A stretch of DNA of 64,000 bases from positions 10,608,099-10,672,098 of the forward strand of contig JAJEKV010000032.1 in NCBI GenBank assembly GCA_021234155.1. The letters are read 5' to 3'. The notes beneath the pieces were generated by a model. It searched no databases and had not been told where the DNA came from. It worked only from the letters and a program-made list of their open reading frames with translations. Position numbers and translations under genes: made by a program. Shown piece by piece: positions 1 to 12,085 of the stretch (position 1 is its first letter; every line of letters begins with the position of its first letter). Source of the DNA: Isoetes taiwanensis. Its lineage: Eukaryota > Streptophyta > Lycopodiopsida > Isoetales > Isoetaceae.

Positions 1-5
1 TACTC

Positions 6-1064
6 TTGGCTGCAACATCTCGATTAAGAAGACCACCGAGAAGATTCTGGATTTGTCCAAGACAAACCACTCAATGGGATAACATTGACAATCATGCCTG
101 GAATTGCTTTCCCTCATTCAAAGATGATATGTGGCATCAGTTTTACAGAATGGAGAGAGGTTCATTTCAGAAACTAGTTGGCCTTATTGTGCCATACCTG
201 ATCAGACCAGGCCAGAAGGTCAGGCCCCCTGTGGATCCTAGAAAAGCAGTAGTTATGGTACTCTACTTTCTTGCTCATGGTGAGATGCCATTGCATGTTG
301 GTCAAAGGTTTTATGTTGGAAAAGCCACAGTCCAAAAATATACCAAGAAGGTGACCTTAGTTTTAGCATCCAAGACCATGCTTTACAAAAAATTCATTGC
401 CTTACCCTCGGGTCAGAGACTCCTTGATATCATGAAGGAATTTGAAGATGCCACAGGTTTGCCTAGTATTCTTGGTGTTGTTGATGGTTCTCACATTTTT
501 TTGTACAATAGGACAAGATCTGTGCATGATTCCAATCAGTTCAAGAAGAGTCTATTGTATAAGAGGCTAGCATCAAAGCAGATTTTGCAAGAACCTACTG
601 TCCAAATGACTGGAAAAAAGATTAACATGAGAGGTGAAATACTGGATGCAGATGTGACATTTACTATTTCACCAATGCTTTTAGGGGATTCAGCATATCC
701 AAGCAGAAGGTTCTTGATGAAGGTATTTCCAGATGGCACGGGGGCTTCTGGCAGGTTCAACAAGAGGATTTGCAAGGGCAGAGTTTGTGTAGAGAATGGA
801 TTTGGCATAGTAAAAGAGAAGTTCAGGATCCTCAAGGCTTTGCATATTGATGTTGGCAAGGCAGCCAAGATCATTCATGCAGCATGTGTTTTGTGGAATT
901 TCTGCATTATGGAGGATCTAGAATTAGAGGTGTTGCCCTTAAAAGCAGAGTTGCCAGATATAAACTATTATGAAACTGAAGACATGAATAAGAAATTGAA
1001 GAAGGAAGGAGACTTGATAAGACATGCCATCTTCCAAAATAGGGATGGCAAAAACTTAGTTTGA
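6..1064 (+). CDS. PIF/Harbinger-type DDE transposase, 5' end outside window
   Basis: The frame is open to the left edge, so the first visible codon (a TTG) need not be the start; 352 codons precede the stop. The protein has a helix-turn-helix-like stretch around residues 95-115 and then the DDE_Tnp_4 core: first Asp in VVDGSHI (about residue 160), second Asp in LLGDSAYP (about 228), and Glu in the VENGFGIVKEKFRIL block (about 263). PIF/Harbinger and HARBI1-like proteins use this triad to cut and join DNA in the nucleus. Between YNR (about 169) and SVHD (about 173) the family normally has some 35-40 more residues, so an in-frame internal deletion is likely. No terminal repeats or second Myb-like ORF were seen. 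It is either a recently intact element or a domesticated copy; the deletion argues against activity. Confidence 0.85.
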   Translation: MAATSRLRRPPRRFWICPRQTTQWDNIDNHAWNCFPSFKDDMWHQFYRMERGSFQKLVGLIVPYLIRPGQKVRPPVDPRKAVVMVLYFLAHGEMPLHVGQRFYVGKATVQKYTKKVTLVLASKTMLYKKFIALPSGQRLLDIMKEFEDATGLPSILGVVDGSHIFLYNRTRSVHDSNQFKKSLLYKRLASKQILQEPTVQMTGKKINMRGEILDADVTFTISPMLLGDSAYPSRRFLMKVFPDGTGASGRFNKRICKGRVCVENGFGIVKEKFRILKALHIDVGKAAKIIHAACVLWNFCIMEDLELEVLPLKAELPDINYYETEDMNKKLKKEGDLIRHAIFQNRDGKNLV

Positions 1065-1377
1065 TTCTTTTATTTATTTCAGGGAATTACTTACATCTGA
1101 ACTCAATGTAAATGTTATTCCATTTGTTGATATTAATAAATATCATATATCCCAATTCTGGTCCATTTTGTAATTTTAGTAATATCATTACAAATTTATT
1201 GTTTTACAGAATGCAGTTCAGATTCCAGATTGCAAAACAGAGCAAACCATGAAGTTCTTGAAGTTATATGAACTAAACAATGAATGAATAACTAAACCAT
1301 GAATGTGTTATTTATATGAATGAATAACTAAACCATGTTCACAGTTTGCAATCTTATAGCAGTTCACATTATTTCCT
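1065..1377. other. AT-rich 3' flank, no gene
   Basis: This follows the transposase stop codon. It holds short direct repeats of tgaatgaataactaaaccatg near 1280-1340 and no supported coding region. Confidence 0.5.
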
Positions 1378-1448
1378 TGCTGGGTCCCATAGACCGACTG
1401 GTCTCCGTGGACGATAAAAGAATCTTCCTTCCTTCCTTCCTTCCTTTC
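1378..1448 (+). repeat. Severely truncated LINE 3' end with (TTCC)n tail
   Basis: The segment carries the block ggtctccgtggacgataaaa that also ends the LINE copy at 18.8 kb, followed directly by five TTCC units. Three longer copies and a 42-bp copy of this 3' end occur elsewhere in the window (18.7, 31.1, 48.3 and 34.3 kb). It is best read as a LINE insertion truncated to its last ~70 bp. Confidence 0.7.
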
Positions 1449-3538
1449 AATATAATAACATTACAATAGTAGAGATTAGCATTCATTAACCATTAGAGAT
1501 CACAGATCATTACATCATAGACTAGAGAAGTACAAAAGATAATAAACAGAATATTTTTTATTAATATGAATTGTGTTACATGAACTCAATTCCAGTAGGC
1601 CTGTGATCCCTAAAATGCTAAAAATTACTCCTGAACACTACATGTCGTCAAAGCCTTCATCATTCTCATCTTCTTAATCTGTAAGAATCGTATTCAGCAA
1701 GCCATGAAGATGAAAACTACATTTTTGTGAAAAGGAAGACAACTTGAGTTAGGATTACATATTTTCGAGAAAATATCATGTATTAATATATCAGGGTTTA
1801 CAAAAAGACCATTTCTTCCTGGTCTAAGTACACAAAAGGCCAGTGGCCATTTCCATATCATATATTGTAATAAAAAACTTTCAACAAACAAAAAAGAAAA
1901 CAAACATCCGCTAAGTTAAGGAGTAGGCATAAGGAAAATGGCTTCTTCACATAAAAAAGCTACTCAGGGCAATTTTCACAGGTCACAGATGGGATTCGGA
2001 CCTCCCAAAGACACCACCTTCCATGATGTTTCACATGGATGAGCTGAAAGGAGCTTGCTCAGCCCATGCAATCAATTCAGCCTCCACAACTTCCATAGAC
2101 ATGTAGCCAAGAATAACCCTTTGGCTTACACTAACATGGAAACTCCTGTGCTGGAGCTCAACAATCTTGGCCGATTCAACTGTTAGGCTGCTAGAAGATG
2201 AACTTGCTGCCACAGCCATATCTGAGTCCTCGCCAGAAGAGGAGTATACAGAAAAATGGCGATGGACCAGAACCTTGCACCTTGCCATCTTCGAGCAGCT
2301 TACAATTACTTGGATTGCGCAGGAATCGAGACATGCATTATGGAATTTTAAGGGACGTCTTACGAATCCTTTATGTTATTATACTATTTATGTAGTCAGG
2401 AATATTATATCATATTAGATTTAAATTCGATAGGAGATCCCCATAGCACTCCAAAGTTAAGTTCCAAAAATTCCCAGCGTTTTATATTTGAGCATCTACA
2501 TGTTATTAAGATAGTTTTCATATCACCCGTAAGGTTGTGAATCCTGTTCACATTAACATCATCATAGCATCTCACAGTTCATGAATCTCGTTCACATTAA
2601 CATATGGAATATATCGATATTAGGGAATTATCACAATTATACAACACATGTACAATGAACATTCTTCTATTCTTAGCATTATCCATGTTTTATAAAATAA
2701 TATTTAGAGGACACTCCACATAAATTCCACCACAACTAAGGTGTAGTCCCCTTATGAACTTAATGGCTTCAAGCTTCAATGACAACATGATTCCAGCCCA
2801 ACCAAGATTGTTCGCCCCTTGCTGCTCGCTATTTCAAATGCTCCGAGATTTGGCAGGTAATCTTCTCTGCCCAAAAGGCCTCTATCTAGTAATTTTCAGT
2901 GCAAACGGAGCTGGTTTCAAAAACCCAACTTTTCGGCCTTGGTCATAGTTTTAGCAACCCCTACTTGCTCGAAGACCTCTGCAACAGCTTCGTGATTGCT
3001 TCTCAGGTCTCTAGGAGCTTAGGGTGTGAATCCTAGACCAAACCGTGATGATTTGTACGTGCTCTAATGAGCAGTCACCAAAGTTGCTTGTTCTCTTAAT
3101 TGTTGCCCTTCGAGAAAACTACCACAAAGCTCGTTCCAATAAGCCTAAGAGACTTGGGCTTGGGCTTTTTTGCAATATGGAGGCCGAAATGGATGATCCC
3201 AATTCCGGGATTGAAGCACAAAGAGAACCATCTGATGCCATACACCTTAGAAAGCTTACTACACAAGCTTTCCAATGCACCAAAAATCGCTCGAAACTGA
3301 CCCACGAGGAGGGAGATATCTGAGATTGAAGCAGTGCCAAAACCCTAGCCGATGAGCGGCGAGCACTGCTACGCCACTACTCTCGGAGTCCCTGGCCCCT
3401 TTTCAGTGAAAGAGGCTTGGGCTCTCTAAGATTGCTTCTAGAACCTGCAATAAACACAAAAGAAAGAAAAAAGAATAGAAGAATTGTTACCTGTTCAATG
3501 TCCGACAATTAAATTGTCAATAGAGGAGAACGATCCTC
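1449..3538. other. No recognisable gene
   Basis: Mostly AT-rich DNA. A minus-strand frame at 2031-2288 (85 codons, serine-rich) starts with an ATG, but no family is recognised. The stretch just left of 3539 lies on the internal side of the LTR remnant and may be its untranslated leader. Confidence 0.4.
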
Positions 3539-3865
3539 GCTCTGATACCAATGTTATAAACCTCAAAAGAGGTCCAGTCTGGCTACCATGAATTCCTTGG
3601 GTTCCCCACTTCTTGGATCCCTTGGAATCCCCATGCTAAACTAGCGTTGATCCTTCGAATCTATACTGCAACATAGTGTAGTTCATAATCGTTCCTAGAA
3701 CGATTCTACATGTTGTTCCTTCCTTGAGATCTATGATTTCTTATATAGGATACCAACTCTAGTGGTGCCGCCACGTATACGTATGCATGCATTAAGGCCA
3801 CTTGTCCTTTAAACCTGTAATCCTTAGGTTTAACGATCCTATATGACCTTAGGGCCCAAGTAACA
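3539..3865 (-). mobile_element. LTR-retrotransposon remnant: LTR plus tRNA-iMet primer binding site
   Basis: On the minus strand TGGTATCAGAGC (plus-strand 3539-3550) matches the initiator-methionine tRNA primer binding site used by plant Copia elements. One base away begins a segment with TGTTA...TAACA ends (3552-3865, about 314 bp), as expected for an LTR. No second LTR and no gag/pol coding was found, so this is either a fragment or a small non-autonomous (TRIM-like) element. The outer LTR boundary is inferred only from the short terminal inverted repeat. Confidence 0.55.
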
Positions 3866-4508
3866 TGCATTCATCTTCAACGGCTCCCATTTGGCAGCAT
3901 TCACATATCCTGTTTTCACGCTCCTCACGATTACACTCACAACATCTGCCTCTTTGACATCCACATTTAGCTCTTTTATTATGAGGCTGCATAGTAGGAT
4001 TGGATACTATCTAGAAAAGATACTATCTAGAAGATAATAGTCACACCCGAAAAAAGGCGTACCGGCATCAACAAAAAACCCCAAAAACATTTTAAATAAG
4101 TAGATAGTCATTCAATAACGTGATTTATACACTTTCATCATCGTTTAGCGAAAGGGACAAGAAACACAAAAGAGTGTCATGCACGACCGAGAAAAAATGC
4201 TGAGGTTAAAAAGGTTGAGGTTAGGATTCTGAAAACGTTAATAGTTAGACCGCATGTCAACATTTACCAAGCGCCCAATCAAAGATTATCGATTAATTGC
4301 ACTGTAACATAATTAAATTTTCAAAATAATTGATTTAGATTTATTACAACGCCAGTTGAGAGTTCAGTTTTTCAACTGAACTGTTTGGTTGCCTTAATTT
4401 TGTGTGGACTGTTTGTGCTCTGAGTCTTGAACTGGAGATGCTTACTTCTGCTAGAATGTCCCTCTCTTTCTGATGAACAAATCATGGTTGTAAAACAACA
4501 GATTTGAA
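3866..4508. other. Intergenic, no gene seen
   Basis: AT-rich sequence between the LTR remnant and the dCTP pyrophosphatase gene, with a near-duplicated atactatctagaa motif at about 4008-4035. It contains the downstream (3') flank of that minus-strand gene. Confidence 0.4.
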
Positions 4509-4511
4509 TAA

Positions 4512-5323
4512 CTACTTCTCTGATTCCAAGCTAACAGTTTGGCTTAGGGTTCTCAGACATTCTTTGCCCGAACCGGAAGCAGGAGCATCCATTCCATTTG
4601 TATATTCAGTATATTTCTTGGAAGAACCTTTACACTGTTCCACAGGATACTTAAGCTTATTTTTTGTCAGCTTCTTCAAGGCAGCATGCCCTAAATCCAC
4701 ACCACAAACATCTGCAAGACGGACTAGGTACAAGAGCACATCAGAAAGCTCTTCTCCCAGATGCTCTTTCTGAGCATGGCTCCATCCAGGAAGCCCCCTT
4801 TCAACCTCTCCTTTCCATTGAAAAATCTCAGACAGCTCTCCAACCTCTCCAACCTAAAGCATTGCCAGCAAAAACTGTTGCAAATATCAAAAGAGAAACA
4901 GAAAAGATAAGACAAAACAAGATTGAGTGCATCAGCATGTAGAATGGTTTTGTTTCTTTCGTTGAAGAAAACAATTGAGAAGGAAGAAACATCAAGATAA
5001 TGAATCATTCCAAAAAATAAGGGAAAAAAATGATTTCGGTAAAGAGGAAGCCATGAACATGACAGAATGATTTTTGTAAAGGAAAACCCAACAAACTAAA
5101 ATCATACCAAGGAAGACAAAAGGAATCTATAAAACAAAATGATTTGAAAGAAAAATAAGAAAAGAAGAAAAAGAAAAAGTCATACCAGGGCTAAAAGGAG
5201 ATTGCGAGGGCTATGAAACTGATCCCAATCTCTAGCACGGGCAAATTCTTGCATTTGAGAACGGAGATGAAGAAGGGTAACCTCTGTGCCGGTGCCGGAG
5301 CTGGTTGAAGAAATGCTGGACAT
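4512..5323 (-). CDS. DCTPP1: dCTP pyrophosphatase 1-like (MazG fold), two exons
   Basis: Exon 1 is 5323-5186 and exon 2 is 4853-4512, joined by a GT-AG intron in phase 0, giving a 159-residue protein, the usual size for this family. Exon 1 encodes the conserved FARARDWDQFHSPRNLLLAL segment. Exon 2 opens with VGEVGELSEIFQWKGEVERG and continues with GEELSDVLLYLVRLADVCGV, which together carry the two acidic metal-binding helices (E-x2-E and E-x2-D types) of all-alpha NTP pyrophosphatases. A KYPVEQCKGSSKKYTEY segment follows, typical of eukaryotic RS21-C6/DCTPP1 proteins. The enzyme hydrolyses dCTP and modified dCTPs to the monophosphate and pyrophosphate, cleaning the nucleotide pool. The serine-rich tail after it is less conserved. 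No break was seen, so this is the clearest intact host gene in the window. Confidence 0.92.
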
Positions 5324-5577
5324 CGCAAGCGACTCTGCTCCCTCAATCCAACAGTGTGCGACCGGAAAGATCCAAGTTGCTGGCTCTCATGTTTCTGTGC
5401 GAAAACCACAAACCCTAAAAAGAAATACACCGAATTTTTGGGTGCCTGTTACATCTACAAGACATTGATGTTATGTTTGTACTTTTACTTTCTTCTCAAT
5501 TCAATTCAATTCGGAAAAACACGATATATGCGTAACTTACCATTGCAATAAAATTGCCTGATATATATACAGATGTA

Positions 5578-5860
5578 TAATAATGCCATTTTTATCCTTG
5601 ATTTTTTCTACTGTCGGATATATCTACTAGACGTTGATGCCATTTTTGTCCTTGATTTTTTCTTTTAATAAGACAATGCCTAAGGACTATACAAATAGAC
5701 ACACCTCCATATGGAGCTTTCAGACCTACTGTTGTTGTGGTTGGCACTAAAATTGCATGTTAATGCCAGGTTTGTCCTTTTTATAACAACTTGCCCAAAG
5801 GACTATACAAAAAGACAAACCTCCATATGAGGAGTTGTTAAACCTCCTATCGTTGGGGTT
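5578..5860. repeat. Imperfect direct repeats upstream of DCTPP1
   Basis: Two copies of an atgccatttttgtccttgat unit lie near 5583 and 5638, and two copies of an aaggactatacaaa...acctccatatg...gttg unit of about 120 bp lie near 5682 and 5806. They are diverged and noncoding. Confidence 0.6.
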
Positions 5861-6536
5861 GCCAAGATGTCAGAATACCATATCCCATCAATCAAACATC
5901 AGAGCAAATATCTCTGCACAATCTATGCTTTTGGGTATCTGACTAGCTTAGCCCAACGTCTCTTTGTATAACTGAATCATCATAGCTCCAGCTCATAGCT
6001 CTGTTTTTTTTACCTTATAGACCTTTGAATCGATTGCCATATTAAGGAGGAGGAGGAGGAGGAGGAGGACTAACATTGCTCTATGTGTCTTAACTCACTT
6101 TACAAAGATTGTTTCTATATTATCTTTCTTGGAAATTATTGACTTATTTATTTTATATTTATTTATGTCTAATGCTCTCTAAGGGCCAAGAGAGGCCATG
6201 GAGCACAATATCAAATCAATTACAAATTCAGCAATAGTGATCGATGAGTATCTACTGCTTGCAGATATAGTGGGGCCATATCCAATAATGAATAGTAATT
6301 TGTGGCTGATTTGGAAAAGACGGAGAGCGAAGGTCTTTCAGAATGCAGTGCTTAGCCCTTTTCGGTTGGTTCCGATCTTGAGGCTTAAGTTGTGGCACGC
6401 TTACCAAGTCTCAAGCTTGTCTGGCAGAGTTAAGCGGGAAATTTGGTCGACATTCCTACAGATTGTGGATCATGATGGGCGCTTCATTTCTTAGCACCAC
6501 ACTTATCATTGTACTTGATCGCATTCTAGTGATTTA
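5861..6536. other. Noncoding stretch with GGA microsatellite and one unassigned ORF
   Basis: A run of about eight AGG units lies at 6045-6069. A plus-strand ORF at 6198-6494 (98 codons, ATG start, basic, Trp-rich) has no recognisable family; it could be a retroelement fragment. Confidence 0.35.
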
Positions 6537-6655
6537 ATATGTAGCATAATAACAGGGGGTTTTCTTTGTGTTTTTGTACGCTTTTCACTAAGGTTTTCCA
6601 ATGATTTCGTGATGTATTCAAATGGATGTACTAATGCGTACATCTAGAGTGCACC
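6537..6655 (+). repeat. Dispersed repeat R, copy 1
   Basis: Begins atgtagcataataacagggg and runs to tctagagtgc. A clearly related copy in the same orientation lies at 35403-35520. At both places repeat X follows on the right (7.5 kb and 37.0 kb), so R and X may belong to one larger element. Confidence 0.7.
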
Positions 6656-6692
6656 ATTTCTGAGCCATTGGTTTTAGCATTTTTTTTTCCAA

Positions 6693-6859
6693 TGGTCAAC
6701 AACCAATGGCTCACAACAAAAGCCCTTTTTGCGTGTGGTGCATAATGGTCAACAACCAATGGCTCTCGACAAAAGCCCTCTTTTTGTGCGTGTGGTGCAT
6801 GATGGTCAACAACCAATGGCTCACAACAAAAGCCCTCTTTTTGTGTGTGTGGTGCATAA
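6693..6859 (+). repeat. Three tandem units of 53-57 bp
   Basis: Three near-identical units start at 6693, 6746 and 6803, each containing tggtcaacaaccaatggctc and an aaaagccctctttttg run. Just to the left, gagccattggtt (6662-6673) is the inverted complement of aaccaatggctc in the first unit, so the array edge can fold into a hairpin. Confidence 0.85.
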
Positions 6860-7398
6860 TGGGCACATGAAGGGCTTGAAGGGCGCATGTAGTGCAGCTT
6901 CCCGCCGACAACACATTTCTTATCATATCTTTTGATCCAGAGCTCTGTTTGAGATGATTTTTATTGCGTTGGAAAGCTCTCTCCGAGATCTTTTTGATAA
7001 TGTATGATATGGATATGTTTGGTTAAGTTATCTATGCTAAAACAGCAATTTCTCGGCCGGGTTTGGTAGGCTTTCACATCCTACCAGCTGATTAATACAT
7101 GATTGCGCTATTGGATATTGTTTTATGGCTCATTCCGAATGAAGGTTGCAAAAAATTACTATGCATTTTTAGATTTTGAGGCAGTTATTAAGCAAATTCC
7201 AAGGCTTCTAGATCCTTGTGCTAACAAGCAGAAAAGTTTCCCACTTTGGTTTCTCACCACAAGAATCCATGGAGGCCAAAGGCTACTGTTGAATTGCAGT
7301 TGAAAAATGTTTGTGTATGGGTTTTGCAAACTTTATGACTTTCAGAATAATGGGATCAATCCCCTCTATCTTTATGGTATTTTTTACTTATGTTCTAT

Positions 7399-7460
7399 TT
7401 GTTTTATTGTGATGAAATTCAAAAGCTACTTGTTTTATTGTGATGAAATTCAAAAGCTAC
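7399..7460 (+). repeat. Perfect 31-bp tandem duplication
   Basis: Two exact copies of a 31-bp unit starting ttgttttattgtgatgaaat lie end to end at 7399-7429 and 7430-7460. The perfect match suggests a recent duplication or an assembly artefact. Confidence 0.9.
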
Positions 7461-7527
7461 AGGTGATGAAAGCCTCAAATGAATTCTATTTTTTTTCTGG
7501 TTTGAATTCTAAAATTTTTGTCACACC

Positions 7528-7945
7528 ACGTCCCTAAGGCCCCGAAGGGGCCAAATTTTTTTTTTTGCAACACAAACCATTAACATCCAACATATAAAAA
7601 CCAACAACATAACAACCAACACATAACAACCATTGACATTAACAACAAACACATAACTACCATTGACATTAATTAACACAACCATTGGGTCCAACACATT
7701 TAAATTAAAATCCCCCTTAAACCCCCTTTGGTTTGGGTGCATATTCACACGGGGGGTGACGTAGGGCAGCGAGAGCCCTCATAATTGTATTTTGCACGTA
7801 CAAAATCAACACCATAAAGTATTCTGCTTGAAATCTTATAGTATTTTGCGAATCTTGTTATACAGTATAGCAAATTTTGTACTTGCATACCCCACAAACG
7901 AGGAACTTTACGTACGGTGTAGATTAAGGACTAAGGGGTTTAATA
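7528..7945 (+). repeat. Composite repeat X-Y, copy 1
   Basis: Module X (7528-7775) contains cccctttggtttgggtgcat and cacacggggggtgacgtagg. Module Y (7781-7945) contains cataccccacaaacgagga. A second copy lies at 36993-37335, where X has the same orientation but Y is reversed. No coding sequence is seen in either module. Confidence 0.75.
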
Positions 7946-10899
7946 TATTCTTATATTCTTCAAAAAAAATAAAATAATGAATAGTAATCTGTATGATGTA
8001 TACAAACTTCTCTCTGATGTGTGTATACCCTGGTTGTTAAGACAAATTAGACAAAATGTGGTTTGCTCTACATACTGAGGTTGAATTGTAGGGGACTCAC
8101 TATACATAGTGTTATATTGTACTTCACATTTTATATTAATGGAAGCTTATCTTTCAAAAAAAAAAAAACAAAGAACTTAGACAAATTGTCTAGCGCTCAC
8201 ATCACAAGCCCATGATGTGTTTACCAACCCTTCGGGTTGAATTGGAAGCAAACTCATAGCCTAGTGCAGCAAAAAATGTAGCATGTGCTAGAAACCCAAA
8301 ATTGGTTGTGGCTTTGATGTGACCAAATAGGGTCAAAGAGACTATAATAGGCAACTTAATTTTTCTCTTCCCAATGTTAGTATGCCACATCAACATGGGT
8401 CCTTTTAATCTACCAGAATGTTATTTGACAAAAACATTTCCGATCACCCCTAGTTTAGTGTCGGCTTACGATATGATTATCCCGTGATTTCAGCTGTAAT
8501 TGTGATACAGATAGACCGTCCATGGAATCCAAATGTAGCTGCATGGCGAAACTATATACTCACATGCTTATTGCACAGGTTTCACCAATTTTTGGGCTTG
8601 CTTCCATTCAGAAGCATTTCAATTCATCTTTCCTTACCCCGACATGTTTTAATGCGTCATCGCGTTCTGATTCACCACAAATTGGAGCAAAATAAAATGG
8701 TTGAGTAGCATAGGAGAAATCATTCGAAAATAATAATCTCAAATCCATTTAAGGGACATGATTAGTCATTTTGACTGCACAGTTACTATGTCAGAGCGAT
8801 ATAGTCAATTGGAATTCCTACAACCAACCTCTCACAATAAATTATTATTGTGGGGTCTTTCTTCTTTCTGAATGGCCATATCCTTCGTCCTTTCTTTATT
8901 TATTTTGCAACATGTCTACATGCAATTTACACAAGAACATCTAAACTTCTAAAATTATCCCACTCCAAGCAACTCCGCATGTTATGGTCTATTAGAGCTA
9001 AAGATTAGCAAGCTTACTTCCATCTTGGCTAGGTATATCTTCTCATCGTGGCCATGATATTCATGCATATGCCTATAAACCATTTCTTTTCCATTGGCCA
9101 TGGGTAGCATATTGCAATATGTGGCTTTCCAGCACATTATATGCCATTAATACGTACAATGTGTGACACGTCACCATGATTAATTAAAGATGTTAATTAA
9201 TTATGTTAGCCAATTAATAACGAATTAATTGATTATCCCTCTTTATATTGCCACTTGATCTAAATTGATTGGCCAATTGGAAGTTGCCATGTGCAGCCTG
9301 ACTAGCCCCATTAACCCTAAACCCTAATTCGAAATTGAGACAGACTTTAATCTAAGGAGCCGCCATAGCAATCTAGGAATATGGGAACTCCAAGGGAGAA
9401 TGGCTTAAGCTGAGAAACAAGTAGATAGTAGATTAAGTTGATTAATTGCAAGATACTGACCCTTATATGATTAGACGGATGTTAGAGTGTTATGTTGATT
9501 CTCTAGTCATGCTATGTAGATGGATTGTATGTTATTTTGATTCTGCGGCCTTTGTGCCTGTGGAAGGGGGACAGGGACCTAGAAGCTAGTAGATGTATGG
9601 ATGATCCTATCTAGATTCCCCATAAATCCCATTAGACCCGGCATGTGCATAAGAGCATGACTAGTTGTGGATGGTATGTTGTGATTGAGCACTAGACAAC
9701 GGAGGCAATGGAAATCTGGAGGTAGAATCCTATTGCGCATAGATACCGACATCCTTATACTGGGCTAGATGGGTGAATTCATGATATGGTATCTCAATTC
9801 TTTCACCAACAAAATAGCCCAAAATATAGTTTAAGATTGTGGTTTGTACACACTAAAATTCAAGCCATTTAGCATTAATAATAGTGGAAAAATAAAATTG
9901 CCTCTCTTTTGCATGATATCTTCTCGAGAATAGGCTTTTTTAATTTGCCACACAAGCCAAATGCCAGGTAGGCCAAAAGCATGTGGACCGCCAAGCAATA
10001 ACCAAAAACACCAAAAAAATCTAAACAGAGACTGGCAGGACATGGCCAAACCTTGTTGGATCATAGCTAAATAGAGACTGCAGAGCCATAGCTAGAGCTT
10101 ACAGAATGAGACAAGTGTTGTCCAACGCAAACTTCCACAGTTACTGTTGCGGCACTTCCACAGGTGTTCGCAGTACAGATGGCTCAGACGAACCTCCAAC
10201 ATGCATTCGAGATTCAATACAAAGGGCCGCAGGGAATGGAGAACGGATTGCATCGTTTACATGTGTTGACAGTGAAAATTGCCCAGAAACAATTCAAACA
10301 TGCGTTGGAGGTTCAACTCAGACTGATGAAGGGGGGCAGATTGCTGAGATATTACTGCTACTTTGTACATGCAAGAACAAGAGATGACACAATTTGGATG
10401 TGCATTGAGGTCTGAATTGGCAAAGTGTCATAATGACCTTGAAACACTCATCGGCAAAATTATGCCGAAAATGCAAATCTTTGGGAAGCAATTGGGGTTG
10501 TAAAGTTGGAGTTTGATGCTTGTCATATAAATGTGGAGCACCTAAGGGTTGATATTTTCTCACCTACAATTCTTTCGCTGTTAGTCACCCCCTCTCCCCC
10601 TTCTATCTTTCGACAAAAAAGAAAAACAGACTGAAGCATCCATTTGCAAAGCTTTCTTGCTTTTCGGAAACTAACAACTAACAGTAAACAGAAGATGAAA
10701 CCTTGAGAATCACCATAGCTGCTGAAGGGCATTCACAAATCCACGATGCAGTTCTAGAGACCGACACCTTCTTGCCTCTCTGACTTTAAGAGCTTTCTTG
10801 ATTCGATGAGATCTATCATTAGTCTGATGTCCAAACTGAAATTGCTTCAAATTGAAATCAGTTGTATACTATGTTGCCTTTTTTAAACCATTCTTTTTT
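7946..10899. other. No recognisable gene; telo-box-like motif
   Basis: About 3 kb with only short unassigned ORFs. At 9312-9327 there are two telomere-type units (taaccctaaaccctaa), as in telo-box promoter motifs, but no gene start follows. At 10164-10415 a plus-strand ORF contains two similar 12-residue stretches (AQTNLQHAFEIQ and AQKQFKHALEVQ), which may be exon-derived; the family is unknown. Confidence 0.35.
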
Positions 10900-11575
10900 T
10901 ATGGATCCTAGTGTAAGAAAACTCTATTTTCCTCTGTTTATCTATCTGTTTCAGCATAGAAATTATCTCATTTTTAACCACCGAATTCCCTCATGAAAAT
11001 GATCTCAAGGACTTATAGTGTGCGGGCTATACCTGTTTCTTTAGCAGTGTTGTTCCTGCTAATCGAGCCTGTATTCTGAGCACGGCAAATGCATTTTGGG
11101 TATAATGGCTATGCAGGCTTAATGTTTCAGAGTTTAAGGAGATCCAAGCTCAATTCCAAATTTTATTTCTTCCATGACAAATACAATTGCTTAATCTACC
11201 AGCTTAGATATTATAAACAGAGAACCATCATTTTTCCATCCGATAGTCTAGAAAAATAAAGAGGCATCAATTTTACATGTGTGGACATCATTTTCAGCAA
11301 GGATGGAGTAGAATCTATCAGTTTTAGATGTACAACACAAATTCAAATTCTCCAATAGCAATTAAAACTTGACAATACAATCCATCACAAAATGAGATTT
11401 TCAAGTCTAAGCATCTCTCCATGAGGTGATCCTCAAATGCTTCAAAACATGCTTTGCCATGTCACCTCATATTTAGCTTTCTGTAGATGGAGATGCTTTG
11501 AAAGACATTTGCACGCAAAGGCAGACCTGTAACGGTATGAAGCAGAATAGAATAGAAGCAAAACATCTAGATTCG
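10900..11575 (+). repeat. Dispersed repeat R3, longest copy
   Basis: The first part (to about 11365) is strongly similar to 20100-20600 in the same orientation, sharing stretches such as ccctcatgaaaa...gatctcaaggactta and gagaaccatcatttttccat. The second part (11366-11575) matches 33660-33880. The three partial copies suggest a longer noncoding repeat family, possibly an LTR or non-autonomous element. No terminal motifs were identified. Confidence 0.7.
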
Positions 11576-11649
11576 CCACAAATTTTGCAGTTTAATCCCT
11601 CTTCTTTTCTTCGCTTCCAGTTTCTCTAGTGGACCACTAGTAGAGTTGT

Positions 11650-12085
11650 GCCCATATACAAGGCAGGGATCCTCAATGCCCAGCCAACTATCGCACTATT
11701 ATGGTCAGCTCTCTCTTTGAAAACTATTGGTTGGCATCCTTGAGCAGCGGCTGACAATATGGGCAGAGGAGGCAGATGTGCGAGCTCTCACACAAGCATG
11801 GATTCGGCCTAGGGTATTTCACCATTGATCATATCTTCACTCTGCGCACCTGATTGAGGATAGCAGGAATCGCCGACAGAACCTCTACTATTGTTTCGTG
11901 GATTTCGCAAAAGCTTTTGACACAGTGCCCCGGGACAAGTTATGGAACAGGTTGCGGCAGCTGGAGACCCCCCTTGACTTGAAGAATACAATATAGGCTA
12001 TACGAGGCTTGCTCAGGCCGTATCACATCACAGCCGGTAATCAGTAGTATTGGAGTACGTCAGGGTTGCCCCCTCTCCCCCACAC
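11650..12085 (+). pseudogene. LINE reverse transcriptase, N-terminal part
   Basis: The frames show the motif VPIYKAG, then NYRTIMVSSLFE one frame over, then a stretch with YYCFVDFAKAFDTVPRDKLW (catalytic Asp of RT motif A) and GVRQGCPLSPT (motif B) up to the Copia insertion. At least two frameshifts and stop codons (for example in the RVFHH region near 11824 and in the motif B approach) show that it was already inactive. The continuation is 17326-18600. Confidence 0.8.

Noticed and set aside
6631-6935. Overlapping His-rich ORFs on both strands
   Set aside because: They are produced by the 55-bp tandem repeat, not by a gene.
9312-9327. Interstitial telomere sequence
   Set aside because: Only two telomere-type units are present, the size of a telo-box motif, so no telomere or fusion scar is supported.
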